Origin: Amborella trichopoda
Taxonomy: Eukaryota > Streptophyta > Magnoliopsida > Amborellales > Amborellaceae
Reading direction: 5' to 3'
DNA: 64,000 bases
Assembly: GCF_000471905.2 (NCBI RefSeq)
Contig: NW_006498482.1
Span: 212,473 to 276,472, forward strand
The position numbers and the translations under genes were made by a program. This document shows, piece by piece, positions 45,715 through 57,799 of the stretch (the first letter of the stretch is position 1; each line of letters begins with the position of its first letter). The notes under the pieces are model-generated. The model worked only from the letters and a program-made list of their open reading frames with translations, did no database searches and was not told where the DNA came from.

Positions 45715-47334
45715 ATGGCTACCCTTGTAATGACCGTTAGCTCAACTCCTCTTTCTTTTTCCTCCAAGACCAACCAAAACCAGAGACCCCTCTCCATAAC
45801 TTAGTAGCTTCCCCTTCTCCATTCTTGCACAAACGCAAAAAAATTCTCACAAACTACATGCCCAATTCATCAAAACCAACCTCATTAAAGAACCCCAAAT
45901 TCTGCAATTCTTGTACTCTGCAACAAAATTTGAATTTGCATGCCAAATATTTTGGGGAATTTCATATCCAGAAACCGCTCTTTAGAACATTTTCTTAAAT
46001 AATTCAGCCAAAAAATTGAACCCAATTGACTTAATTTGGGCCTATTGTCTTATGATTGAGCAAGGTAACAAACCAGATGTATGCACCTTTCTACAACTGA
46101 TTCATGTGTGCTATGATTTGGAAGAAACCCATCTGACATACCAAATTCATGGCCAGATTGTGAAATTTGGTTTGGAGAATAACCGATATATTATGGATAA
46201 TTTGATGATGTATTTGAATAACAAGGAAATAGACAATGCCTGCAAAGTCTGAGATAGAATTATTAATAAAGATGTCTCTTGGAACATTTTAATCTCTAGT
46301 TATGTCAGGTGTGGATTTGCAGAACATGGGTTGAGACTCTTTAGAACGATGGACGCTGAAGGGGTGGGGCCCGATGAGGTAAACTTGGTTAGTGTTCTCT
46401 CTGCTTGTATCAAATTGAAATGCAGGAGATCTGTAAATAGTTTACAGGAGATGGGTATGCCAACCATGCCGTTGATCTATACATGGACACGCAGAAAAGA
46501 GGCATGAAACCAGATGAGATTACTTTCATTGAGGTGTTATCTGCATGTAGAAATGGAGGTTTAGTGAAGGAAGGTTATCGCCATTTTGAGAGTATGACCA
46601 CAATTTATGACAGCCTTAAAGACCCAACATTATGGATGTATGGTCGGGCCGAAAAGGCCTGTCAGAGGAGGCCGAGAATTTCATCAAAGTGATGCCTATA
46701 GAGCTTGATGCCTTTATTTGGGGTGCCTTGCTTAGCTCTTGCAGGGTTCATGGAAATCTCAGAATAGCCGAAAACACAGCTAATAATCTTTTAAGGCTTG
46801 ATCCCCACAATGATGCTGCTTGTGCTTCTCACTAATGTGTATGCAGCTAATAATAGATGGGGAGAAATGGATTTTATTCAAAAGAAGATGAGAGATGAAG
46901 GTGTCCTCAAGGCACCAGGGTGTAGCTCAATTGAAGCCAAAGGTTGGTCCATGAGTTCGCATCTAAAGACTTCTCACACCCTGGGCTCAGAAGGAATCTA
47001 TTCTACATTGGAGGAGATAATGAGGAAGGTGAAACTCAAAGGCGATATTCCCAGTACCTCAGGTCTATAGGTTTCGATTGATAAAGAGGAAGATGAGAGA
47101 GAAATGGACAGAGAAACTCTTGCTTATCATAGCGAGAAGCTGGCTCTTGCCTATGGTCTTATCAGTATCCACCATGGTCCCATTAGGATTGCGAAGAACC
47201 TTAGGATCTGTGGAGATTGCCACAGTGTGATGAAGCTTGCGTCAGGTATTCATAGTCGAGAAATTATAGTTAGAGACAAATATCGATTCCACCATTTTAG
47301 AGTTGGGGCCTGCTCATGTGGAGATTTTTGGTGA
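45715..47334 (+). pseudogene. DYW-class pentatricopeptide-repeat protein, pseudogene
   Basis: Intact PLS-DYW proteins are organellar RNA editing factors. Here an ATG at 45715 reaches a stop at 45802-45804. PPR-like text then resumes in another frame (LHAQFIKTNLI, MIEQGNKPDVCTFLQLIHVC), stops at 46250-46252 inside what should be KVFDRI, reads on (DVSWNILISSYVRCGFAEHG, GPDEVNLVSVLSACI), and shifts again at about 46450. There YANHAVDLY is joined directly, showing loss of several repeats. The E region (LSEEAENFIKVMPI, LLTNVYAANNRW, GCSSIEAKG) lies in three frames. The DYW domain at 47104-47334 is intact in one frame with [22 protein letters not shown] and [14 protein letters not shown], so the terminal triplet is DFW. 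Stops, shifts and an internal deletion mark it as nonfunctional. Confidence 0.9.
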
Positions 47335-48010
47335 TGGTTGTAATTTTTCTTCTTTTTTTTCGAACCTGTTAACTTCGTATAAAAGTAATAGAGGAATTAC
47401 AGTACACAAAAAATTAGAGCTTGTGAAATTCTCTCACAATTTTAATGTTGAAAATTGAAAACAGGATTCTCTTGTGGAACTACAAATGGATCAAATTTGA
47501 ACCTCAATTGTCAATCACAAAAAAAAGTGTTAAAACTCAGATCAGAACCGCTATTAACATGTGAATCAGATTCATTAGCCAGAAGAGTGCCCTAAATCTA
47601 CAAAGTTAAATAAACTTCCCGAAACTGAAAATTCAGACTACAAAACATGTCATAAGCTTAGTTCTGGCTCATGTCAAATTGGAAGTAAAATGAGCTTTTC
47701 TTGCATTACAATGGTTTGGGGGAAAAGATGGCCATTAGATTTAAATTAGAGGCGAAATTGTCTATCATAGAACAAGTTAAAACCCAGATTAGAACTACTA
47801 TTAACATGTGAATCAACATAGGTAAAGTAAGATTCATTATCCGGAAGTATCGTAAATCCATATGGTTAATTAAATTTCCTGCAACTGAAAATTCAGACTA
47901 CAAAACAAGTTGTACACTTAATTATGGATCATGTCTAATAGGAAGTAAAATAAGTTTTTCTTGCAATACAATGTTGGGGGAAAAGATGGTCATTACCTGT
48001 AAAAGTAAAC

Positions 48011-48012
<2 letters not shown>
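47335..48012. repeat. About 245-bp diverged tandem duplication
   Basis: Copy 1 (about 47505-47752) and copy 2 (about 47753-48000) share TTGTC..CA, AACATGTGAATCA, GAAAATTCAGACTACAAAAC and AAGATGG.CATTA in the same order, with small indels. It lies between the PPR pseudogene and the FLZ gene 3' end and may include part of the FLZ 3' untranslated region. Confidence 0.75.

Positions 48013-48050
<38 letters not shown>
48013..48050. repeat. GA microsatellite
   Basis: Nineteen uninterrupted GA dinucleotides. Confidence 0.95.
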
Positions 48051-48053
<3 letters not shown>

Positions 48054-48528
48054 GGAAGGGTAAAAATCAGAGGAACTTGGAGAACACATCAGTCATAAAA
48101 ATCAGAAACAACCATAAGAACATGGATCAAATCTGTGAGGCCAGCATTGTCCAATTATGAATATATTTATCGGGCCATACATAATCTCAAGCCAAAAACA
48201 TTGAGAAAAAACGCACAATAGCCAGTGCTCTTACTGATCAAAATTATAACAGAGAAGACTCAAATTATCGAAAAAGTAAACACTAATATTATCAAAAAAA
48301 GTCTCTCCAAGATTGCCCCATTGTCATCCCCAGATTTCCAGAGTACATCACGTAAACAGAAAAATTTACAAAAAAAAAGTCATCTGTGGCTGCAAAGGAT
48401 TTATATATACAGCACTTGAAGGACAGATGACCAAACTGTTTACCTCGGCAAATCTCATCCCTTTCTGGAGTGGTATGGGCATGAAGATGGGCCTCTTTTT
48501 ATGTGGCGACTATTCCAGTTGAGAAGTT

Positions 48529-50400
48529 CTAAGCCTTGCTAGTTGGTTTTGAAGGAGGAGAAGAATGGGCTATTGGTTCTTTTTCCATTCTCTCGTCCAC
48601 CATAATCTGTTCATTACGACATTGGCAGCTACAAAATGCTTTCTCACCTCTGCACAAAGAATGCAGAGAAAGAGAGAGAGTTCAGACATACTTACTGAAG
48701 GGCGTAAATGATAATAATCATATTTTCAGATCATTTCCTAAAAAACTGAAAGAGGGCAAGGGTGTATTCAGAAATAAATTATAGAAGAAATTTCTATGAT
48801 AAATAATCATAATTTACAGATCATTTCTTAGAATTTGAAGCAATGGATGTTCACATAGTTGTAGAAGGAAATTTATATTACAAATATTCATTTTATTAGA
48901 TCTTTTCTAAAAAGAGTCGGGACTCTATAGCCATTTTATGAAATGGGACATGGTTTTTGGGGAAGAACATTTTATGAAATGCAAATGGTTATACTTTAGC
49001 CTGGTCTATTTTGAGGCCCCACTCTCACTATTAATGAAAATAGGAAAAGAGTGGTCTCTATTTGTCTGCACTGTTGATGCAACTTGATGCCTAACTTTTT
49101 CAAATAAGAGAACAAGGAAGTAGAACAAGGAAGAATATAGGACAAGAACATGTATATTTGATGATCTCTAGTAAGCTTTGGGGTGAGAGAAAGGCAACCA
49201 TCCACTAACAATGTTTACTTAGTATATGAGATATTTTCCAATTCATCATTTTTATGTATCAATACCACACCCATCATACCAAAATAAACAATTGCATTGC
49301 TCTCCATGTTTATATCAGAAAAGACAATTCAGAGAAAAGGAAAAGCTGAACCACTGCATATAAAGTAAACTAGGAGGCCTAATTTAGCGGGGAGAGAGTG
49401 ACCTGTAAATGTAGATGTCTTTGCCATTTCCAAGTTTCTTCTTGCAAGCATAACAAAAGCTCAAAATCTCATTGGATGGATAGCTTGAAGAGATTGTGGA
49501 GAGCTTTGCCTCCCAAATCTCAGGCTTGCCATCAGGCAACTCCACTGTGTCACACTCAAAAACACGATCACCAAAAATGTGCTTTGTTTTAGGGTTTGGA
49601 CCATGAGAAATCACACGTGTGTAATCCTCAGAGAGCTCGAAATCGCTAGGAGAGAGAAACCCATTACAACAATCGAAGCTTATCTTGGTTCCCATGCCTA
49701 ATTTAGGAGAGCCCAATTCACGAAATGAAGAATCCAGCTGAGGATTGCTGAGATTCACCTCTGAACCAGAGTGACACATGCCGGATTGTGGCAAAGGTTT
49801 GCCTGAATCCAGAAAACCAGATCTTGGTTCTCCACGTTCAAGGCATTGATCAGAGCCTGAATCTTGCAATAATTGAGAAGACCTCAAATTGAAATAATTT
49901 GACATGATCTTTTTGTGAGGTGAGATAACATAGTTAGGCAATGATTTAGGACTTTGAGAACCAAGAGAAGTGTTTTTACTCTGTTTATGATCCTGACTAG
50001 AAGAAATAGGTATAGCAGTCCTTAACTGTGAACCAAGAAGTATATTTTTAGAGTCTGAGACCCCCTTAATTGGATCTTTTTCTAGAGAGAGAGAATCAAC
50101 AATTCCAAGACCAACCCCTTTGGAGTCACCCCAAATCTTGGCATGGCTTTGAAGGCCATGGCCATCAGGGCCTGATCTTGGGGACCAAAATGGGTTCCCA
50201 GAGAATGTTCTGGGCTCTAAAGGAGAAGTGGGGCTTCTTATTGAATCAATGTCTGATGGAAGCTTTGTGTTCAAACCTACAAAGAGGCCTGGAAGAGTGA
50301 AAAATGAGTTGCTCTTTGTTCTATGTACTACTGACCCATCAGATGAAACAGAGGAGCTGGTTTGGTCTCTCATGAATGGTTTGGTCCCCTTTTCCACCAT
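48529..50400 (-). CDS. FCS-like zinc finger (FLZ, DUF581) protein
   Basis: Two coding exons on the - strand, 50400-49403 and 48649-48529, give 372 residues. The FLZ domain lies near the C-terminus and spans the intron: FCYACKKKLGNGKDIYIYR before it and GEKAFCSCQCRNEQIMVDE after it, with the C-x2-C and C-x3-C zinc ligands and an extra Cys in the second pair. Upstream stretches typical of longer FLZ proteins are present (LPGLFVGLN, SPTSPLEPRTFSG, GVGLGIVDSL, LSEDYTRVISHGPNPKTKHI). FLZ proteins are adaptors that bind the SnRK1 kinase and respond to sugar and abscisic acid. I place the start at 50400 (MVEKGTKPFMRD) because a good acceptor, TTGTATTTACAG, lies at 50428; the frame also stays open to an ATG at 50511, but that stretch looks intronic. 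Confidence 0.9.
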
Positions 50401-51800
50401 TATTTTGGCCGAAAGATCAAAGCTTTCCTGTAAATACAACCATGGATTGGGTGAATAAGGGTACTGATGATCAACAATCGCAATGAAAATTATCATTGAG
50501 TTGGTTTCCATTGAAAAAAAGCTCAGATTGTGTAACTAAAATCCACCATAAAAAAATGGTAGAAAATGCCTTAAAAAAAATACACAAAATCAATGGAAAC
50601 ATATGATCAGAAACCACTATGATTATATCATGAATATCATTGTATGAAAAACCCAGTTAATCATTCAATGAAAAAATCCAGTTTAATCATTCAATGAAAA
50701 CCCAGTTAATCATTCAATGAAAAAACCCAGTTTAATCATTCTATGAAAACCCAGTTAATCATTCAATGAAAAAACCCAGTTTAATCATTCTATGAAAACC
50801 CAGTTTTAAATGATAACGATCAAAGATCAACAAGAATATATAGTAAAAAACAAAAATCACTTCACTAAAAGACCCAAAATCAAATGTAAAAAACCAGCAT
50901 AAAAAAAAAAACCATCAAAGTGATTTTTTCATATCCTGATTGAAATATGAATACCCAAACATGAAAATATAACTAGAGAGAAGGAAATTAAAAAAAAAAT
51001 CAGATTACATGATCAAGGCCATAATGATATGAAGAACATTTCAAGGAACAGGAACTTTTATTCTAACTGTGTAACATTAACCCAACATTGGAATATCTCT
51101 GAGAGGAAGAGAACCAATCTTACATACTAAAAAAAATAAAATACAAAATACAGAAACCCAATATAAAAAATCACAAAAAAAAAAAAAAAAAAAAAAAAAG
51201 AAAGAAGGGAGACTAGATTATATGATGAAAATCAAACATGAAAATATCATTGACAAGTATCATCAAAAGATAATTCCTGTTAGATAATTAAAAAAGAAAA
51301 CCCAAAATGCAGATATGGTTACAAAACTAACAGTGCACAATATATGGTCAGAAACCAGCATTCAACATACCATTACATAGATGTTTCAAGAGAAATAACA
51401 GATTGGAAAAACAAAAGCCGAATATGAAAATAACATCAATTAGGCATTTCTCAGATTGAAAACTGAAAACTCTATTCGTGACTGAAGGGGCAAGGACCTG
51501 AGAGAGCACTGAAACCAGAGACTGCAGTCACAGGAATCAGAAAGGAAAAATGAAAGGCCACACACTCTGTGCTAGAGATGCCCAAATGTAGTAAAATAGG
51601 ATCTTTGCTGAGGCTTGTGGAGCACTCTTTCTCTCTCTAACACTCCCTTTGTATCTCTCTCTATAATCTTTACACTTCACTGCTCTTTCTCTCTCTATAA
51701 CTCAATATAACTTTCTCTCTCTACTCTTGACTGCCCTTTCTCTCACTAAACACACAGTCTCTCTCTTGTCCTCGGAGCTCTTTCTCGCTCTGCATCAAAA
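50401..51800 (-). promoter_or_regulatory. FLZ gene 5' untranslated exon, leader intron and promoter side
   Basis: On the - strand a donor (GTGCTCTCTCAG before GTCCTTG) at 51497 pairs plausibly with the acceptor at 50428, giving a leader intron of about 1.07 kb. Upstream, 51500-51800 is rich in GAGAGA on the transcribed strand, a motif bound by plant BBR/BPC factors. The intron contains a 25-bp minisatellite (50640-50810) and a poly-A run at about 51175-51199. Inferred from splice signals only. Confidence 0.5.
50640..50810. repeat. About 25-bp minisatellite in the FLZ leader intron
   Basis: Seven units of the form AATCATTCAATGAAAACCCAGTT alternate between a shorter and a longer version (AAAAAACCCAGTTT), giving a higher-order period near 50. 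Confidence 0.85.
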
Positions 51801-52432
51801 TCAGCGAGCTCCTTCCTCACCATCGCCTATGCGATGAATACTGTTTAATGAAAAATGCAGTCTAGAGAGAGTACACAATAAACCATTTTTCTCTCAACAA
51901 TATCGAAAGTATCCCTAATCCACCCCAGAATTTGGATAAAAGTCCAAAACTCATGAATGAGCTTCCTAGGAGCGAGTTTCAAGAAATACCCCTAAATCTT
52001 TGAAAAATATCTGAATTAGTCTAAGTGTAATTCAGTTTGCAGAAGGCATGGGAATTAACAAAATTAGCAGGAGTGCTTCGGTTATTTCTGCAGAAAAGCA
52101 AGGGCAAATGAAGACATTTAGCCTTTAAGAGTAGTATGGATATTTATGGAAATATTTGGGGTTTCTAGGTACATTAATTGGTGGGGCCACGCTCAAAGCC
52201 TGTGATTTTGTATTACTGATTTTTGGCTTTTTTTATCTTTTTTACCCTTTTTCCGTTTCTCTGAACATAGTCAGACAAGGACAGGTGAATTAACTATGGT
52301 TGATTTGGCTTGTAACTATAGTTAATTTACTTTTTTTTACATAAATATCCCTAGACACTTTCGTAATATACAATAAAATCCTCTTTAAAAAAATCCTTTT
52401 GAGTTGCAACCGCACGGATAGAAGTAAGGATG

Positions 52433-52650
52433 GCAAACAGGTGGGGTCATTCGGGGCATGGCCCGGCCATTGTCCCAAGAAGACTAGGCCAAAACAATTG
52501 GAAAAATAATAAGAAAAAAAACAAGGATAAAAAAGATTCAGGCTATGTCGAGTTGGGCGAGCTCCGGCTTTGGCTGGCTCGGCCGTCGGGCCTAGGTCCT
52601 ATTCTTTTTAAGGTTGGGCTGCCCGGCCCATTAATAGCCCTACGTTGATA
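52433..52650. repeat. GC-rich GGCCCGGCC dispersed repeat, copy 2
   Basis: Starts GGATGGCAAACAGG and ends GCCCGGCCCATTAATAGCCC, with GGGCATGGCCCGGCCATTG and GGCTCGGCCGTCGGGCCTAGG inside. It is related to 4618-4810 by shared words, not base by base. Confidence 0.5.
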
Positions 52651-54599
52651 TAAGGATGCAATGAATCGATCCGGTGATCCTACCAATTAGATCGTCAAAT
52701 AGTATCTTGACTAATTTGGTTTAAAGAAAAAATTAGGTTTTGTTGAAAATAAGTGAGAATCGATGTTTGATCGGTTTTGACTAGTGGAACTAGCTAATTT
52801 TGACCGGTTCGACTAGTTATATAAAGTTAGAAAAAATTTGTATATATATTTTATATTTTCAAATAATTTTATCAAACTTTCTTTCTTTTTTTTTTAAGCA
52901 TCGACAAAATCAATTCGATTAACGGTTGGATCAATTTTGATTGGACCAAAACCCTCATCGGTTTAATGGGCGATTAATCATGATAACATTGACCTATATT
53001 GTCCACTTCATTTAGATGGTACAGATTTAATACTATCTCAAAAGATGTGTTCGTTTTTTTATGCGTCTGATTAAAATAAATGACGTAGAATATTACAACC
53101 TTTTTTCTACAAATAACATCGCAACTTGATATAAACCACACTCAAACATGCCATTTTATAATGCAATCTCAATCGTCAAGGACGGTTGAGATGAACTGTT
53201 TATGCCGCCTCCCGGGGCACCAATCGAATGGGGAGGAGGAACGGCTCATCTTAGCCGTTTGTTTTCCCAATAAATGGATAAAGTTGTATGTAGTGTACGT
53301 TATTGTTATATTTTTCACCAAAAATAGTGAAATTCGATAATTGTTAAACTTCCTCCAATTAAGAGATGGACTGTTAATGGTAAAAAGAGCATTTAAAATT
53401 ATGTGTTTCATAATTTTATGGAAATTTACGCCAATATCTCAACAACTTTTAGAATTAAAAAATCTATCCCCAACATTTTGTGATTTACGCTCATATCGTT
53501 GTTGCTTTTTACCCCCCTCAAAATGTCATTGGTTGGGACTTTCAAAATCGAGCTGGAAGTATTAACACAATTAATTAGAAAAATATAATTCCAAACTGGT
53601 TTTTGAAAAAAAAAAAAAAAAGAAATAGGGAGAAGAGATGGGTTATGCAAGGTGAGGATTGGGGTTCTGGTTTTGAAAATCCGAATATGTGGAAGGAAGA
53701 CCTGTTTGGAATTACAATTTTCGAACCAGTTTGTTAATACATTTGGTTCGGATTTTGAAAGTCAGAACCATTGGCAATAAAAAATAAAAAAAAGCAGGAT
53801 ATGACCATAAATTACAACATATTGGGGATACATTTATAATGCCAAAAAAAAAGGGGAATATTAGCTTCACTTTCCCTAAAATTTGAATGCATAAATCATT
53901 GTGGAGTATACTTTTCCACTAAACGATTATATGTTCCTCGGGTATATGCCCCGACTGTTCAAACCCTATCTAGGAGTATTTTTAAATTTTTTTTAGTTGT
54001 AACCTCCTCAACCCGGATACCAACCTAAAAAATTAAACAAACAAATAAATAAATAATAGACGTTGGAATGCTCTTGAAAAGATAATATTGTTAGATTGAA
54101 CAGAGATTGTCCAACTTTTTAGACAGTCCGATCTAAGTATACTTTGAGACTCAACATTTTTCTCTTCAAAATCCTCTTATATTGATTCTAAATTGAATCT
54201 CAAAATTTTAGATAAAAAAAATACTCCTAAGTAGGTATTACATCTGAGACGACCACGAGAGGATGATATACGAATAAATTAATACTTTTTTTATAAATCA
54301 ATTAACTTTTTTTTTCCTTTGAATAAGTAAAATGCTTCATAATTAACAACCAAAGGTATCAAATGCCAAATCGATAATAGCTTTGTAATATTGCTGATCT
54401 GTTCTTTACAAATAAATTTTCTGACATGTAAGTCTGTTTTAGTAAGTTGTTAAGCAAGAGGAAAGTGGTACTTAATCCCTATTTTAGTGAATATAGTTTT
54501 CATGCACCTTTTTAAACTGAACCAAAAAGATTCCCACGCAATTGGTGTGTTCTTAAATAGAAACACATTTCATTCCTAAATTTCTTGTCCACGTATTTG

Positions 54600-55030
54600 T
54601 TTTGATCATGTACACTGTGCTCCTACTGTACTATGCTCCCGTAAGAACATACTGTACATCTACTTCCTCGGTTAAAGTACCCACTTTGGGAGATTTTTTA
54701 GGTCTGAATTTGGGGAATCATTTAAGAACTACTAGATGATTACTTTCAAAAGAAGAGAATTTGAATTTTGAGATCTCTAACACTTAGATCTCACTCTCTA
54801 AAAATTTGACTGTCTATATTCATTCTTCAGATATTATTTTTGTCGAGCGCATAGAGAGTGCAATTAGGTTTTGTTTTTTTTTTTTTTCGGGTTGGGATTA
54901 GTCTATGACTTGAAGAGGTTACATCCCCAAAATTTGGGGTCTTAAAATTAATTTCAAATTGGATTTTAGCTGAGGAAGTAAATTGACAGTTTAGTCTCGT
55001 GAAAGTACAATATCTTTTTTGCCTTTGTGT
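54600..55030 (+). mobile_element. Family D element, longest copy
   Basis: Opens with GTGCTCCTACTGTACTATGC, has CTCACTCTCTAAAAATTTGAC and GCATAGAGAGTGCAATTAGG inside, then GGTTACATCCCCAAAATTTG and GAGGAAGTAAATTGACAG near the end. The same order is found at about 62490-62890 and 63235-63610, with fragments near 25610 and 45230. Nonautonomous, class unknown. Confidence 0.65.
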
Positions 55031-55348
55031 TTTGCTTGAAAATTTCTCAAATATGTAATCCAAAAGAAGGAAACGATGGATTATGCAAACAGTGATAATT
55101 AAAGTAGAAGAAAGAAATAGGAGCAAAAGGAATAATATAGGAATATTACATGAGAAACTTTTTGACTTTTTTTTTTTTAATAATTTAGTGGGCGAAGATA
55201 AGATAGGTCCCTACCCGTTTTTTAAATAGTTTAAGAATTAGTTTTTTTAAGGTGTTAGTGAGGTGGTGTTAATGGAAATGGAAACTACGTGGTGACCAGG
55301 GTATGGGGGTCCCACCACCACGATCCCAACCCCTTTTCTTAAAAGAAA

Positions 55349-55466
55349 GTGGCGACCACAAGGACTTCCCAAGAGGTCATCCATCCTAGTCCTATTCTTG
55401 TCAAAGCATGCTTAACTTCAAAGTTCTTATGGGATTCAATGCAATAATACTGGTAAGACTGCACCC
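55349..55466 (-). pseudogene. 5S rRNA-derived pseudogene (or head of a 5S-type SINE)
   Basis: The - strand follows plant 5S rRNA along its full length: GGGTGCAGTCTTACCAG at the start, CATTGAATCCCATAAGAAC, TTTGAAGTTAAGCATGCTT, AGGACTAGGATGGATGACC and TTGGGAAGTCCTTGTGG. It differs at many positions, including both ends that form helix I and parts of the internal promoter, and is a single copy, not an array. So it is not an active 5S gene. Derivation from a 5S-headed SINE is possible. Confidence 0.88.
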
Positions 55467-57799
55467 AACCTTGTAGATTGGTAATAGCCAACTGACTCCC
55501 AATCGATCAAATTTCGAAAGGCATCCACTTTTAGTGGGCATTTTCCAATATTGGCAAAATGATTTTTCTCTAAATTTATATATGTTTCTAAGGTAAGATT
55601 TAGGGAAAGGATTCGAATTTGTGAAGTTTTCTCTAAATTTATATGCGAATTGAAACTAGGTAAAAATAAAATAAAATAAACAACGATGGATCACTTTCGA
55701 AACTCAAAAGTTCATTTCTTCTCAATTTTCGAAATTGTGGTTGTCAAAATAATAGACTTTTGCAGTTTTAATTCGTCTCTAATATTGATTTTTGGAAGGG
55801 GGGGATGCACATGCATCAAGGGACGCACCTAAACCAGATAATGTATAAACTTGTTTCGATTATAAACTTTTTTCACATTCATGAATAAGTCAATTTTAGA
55901 AGAAGAAATATGCTTGTCAAATTCCATATCATTTTAAATAAAATAAGTCAATGACCAAAGTGACATCAAATCAAACCGTCAAATAATTAGTTGTACATTT
56001 CTTTAAGGGAGTGTTTAACAATTGGAAGTTTCGGCGCCAAAAGCTATAACTTCCAAGATGTTGTAGCAGTTCGTGGTTTGATAATCAAGAATTGCATGGT
56101 ACTTGAAAATGCACACTTGTTGAAAATGGGAAGTGCTCGCCTCCATGCCTCCAATGTTAGAGTGAGCTTCTCATTGAATGAGAATGGAATATTTTATTTT
56201 TTAATCTACTCAAGATGAAAATTTGAGGGTAAATTTGCTAATTAAGGCTCATAAAAAGAAAAACAATTCACAAAAAATAAAATGACCAAAAGGCCCAAAA
56301 ACTTTATTGGTATTTTTTTAATTTTATTTTCAAAATATTTTTCATAGGTACGTATGGATGGCATATTAATAATCAGAATTTTAGGTTAATCATATGTACA
56401 AAGAGACGGATATTGAAATACTCATACACAATCTCAAGACTGAAATACTCCAAGTATGAAACTTCCAAGTTTATTAAACATAGGTTTCATGGTCCTTTAG
56501 ACTTTCTGACAAATTATCAAATATATTATTCTAAAAAAAATTTATACTATGAGACTATTTACTTTTGATATAAGGAGGTGACAATCATTGTTGACCATTA
56601 GATTTGAAATCAAGTGGTTCAAGATATGTCATTGTTTAGGTACATAGTCCAAAATATAATTTCTCGAAAGTTGTAACATACTTTCATCCGTTGGATTTCA
56701 CATCCGATGGCTAAAAATAATTGTGACATCTTTTTACAAAAAACAAATGCTCTCATAATATACAATCCATGTTCTAAATGCTCTCATAGTATACAAATGC
56801 TCTCATAGACTCTGGTGCTTCCCAATTTTCCAACTTCTAGTTGTCAAACACACCCTTGGAGCTTTTTTATTCACGGGTTTCTTTACTTTCTTCGGCATGA
56901 AGTAAATATATTTGAGTAAAAGATGATGGCAACATGTAATTGTGAACATTGACCCCTACTAATGCTTACAAGAAGTTAGGCAAAAATAAATAAAAAAATG
57001 CACTTGTATCAAAAAAATTGAGGGTATATAATAAGACCATTTATCTTAATCATCATTAGGGGTCGTTAAATGTCCAATTGGGTGGTTAATAATATGACAT
57101 TGATCGAGCGTGATGAGTGAAAAATCTTTCTTGTCAAAAGTTATGCAATAATACGACAATATCCCCAGCAACCCGATTTCATATCTCACAGCTAAAAGTG
57201 ACTCCGACCTCCGACCTCAGTGCACAAAATGCGAAGGGCACGCAATTCCTATAAATAAAATGCAAATTATTCATTTTGTTTGGTTGGGGGCCATTTTTTG
57301 TCAACAATGACAATATGACTACTTAACTTTAATCTATTTGATTAACTTTAAAATACTTAATCAATTTCTAATTAGAACCTATTTATTTGATTCAATTGAT
57401 TATTATTAGGATATTCAATTCATGATGTAGTGGTGCATTCTCCTCCACCAAAAACATTAAAATAACATCAACTTTCGTTCTATAAAAAGTTTATAGAAAG
57501 AAGGGTAATTATGCACATTTAGGGGTCCTTAATCAGGGTTAATCGTCAAACCTCTCGTCCTTTAATCCCCATAAGCGCGCCATTGAATAACGGTTGATGG
57601 CCATCCGTTTACCGTTAACGCCCTTTGCTTCCAAACAGTTAGTGTACATAACGGCCCGTTACTATTGTCTTCCCCATCCGTTACCTGATGAAGGCGTAAC
57701 TACGTATGGAAGAAAACCGTCAAGTCAGAGAAGGGACGGGGACGGGGACATAGTAAATGACGATAAATGATAGTCATTATAGGATATCATTATCATCAT
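55467..57799. other. Intergenic region with one inverted-repeat element
   Basis: No coding exon. It holds the TIR element at 56007-56855 and the CCGTTA/AACGG cluster at 57540-57720; otherwise A/T-rich. Confidence 0.55.
56007..56855. mobile_element. 849-bp terminal-inverted-repeat element
   Basis: Left end GGGAGTGTTTAACAATTGGA and the reverse complement of the right end, GGGTGTGTTTGACAACTAGA, pair over about 25 bases, continuing into AGTT and GGCGCCAAAAGC / GGTGCTTCCC. The GGG.GTGTTTG start recalls PIF/Harbinger-type MITEs, but a TTA/TAA target duplication is not evident. Confidence 0.65.

Larger units (their letters stand above)
51801..55348. other. Intergenic region with scattered repeats, no gene seen
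   Basis: Contains the GC-rich repeat at 52433-52650, a 12-bp-arm hairpin at 53166-53192 (ATCTCAATCGTC / GACGGTTGAGAT), and the family D element at about 54600-55030. The remaining sequence is A/T-rich with no coding exon. Confidence 0.55.

Noticed and set aside
50401..50511. N-terminal extension of the FLZ protein starting METNSM
   Set aside because: A strong splice acceptor lies inside it and FLZ proteins start close to the MVEKGTKP segment; it is probably intron sequence that happens to stay open.
50640..50810. Regularly spaced repeats resembling a CRISPR array
   Set aside because: The units are directly adjacent with no unique spacers; this is a minisatellite in a plant intron.
53166..53192. 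Hairpin ATCTCAATCGTC / GACGGTTGAGAT as a terminator or small RNA
   Set aside because: Three-base loop, no associated gene and no T run; more likely a transposon end fragment.
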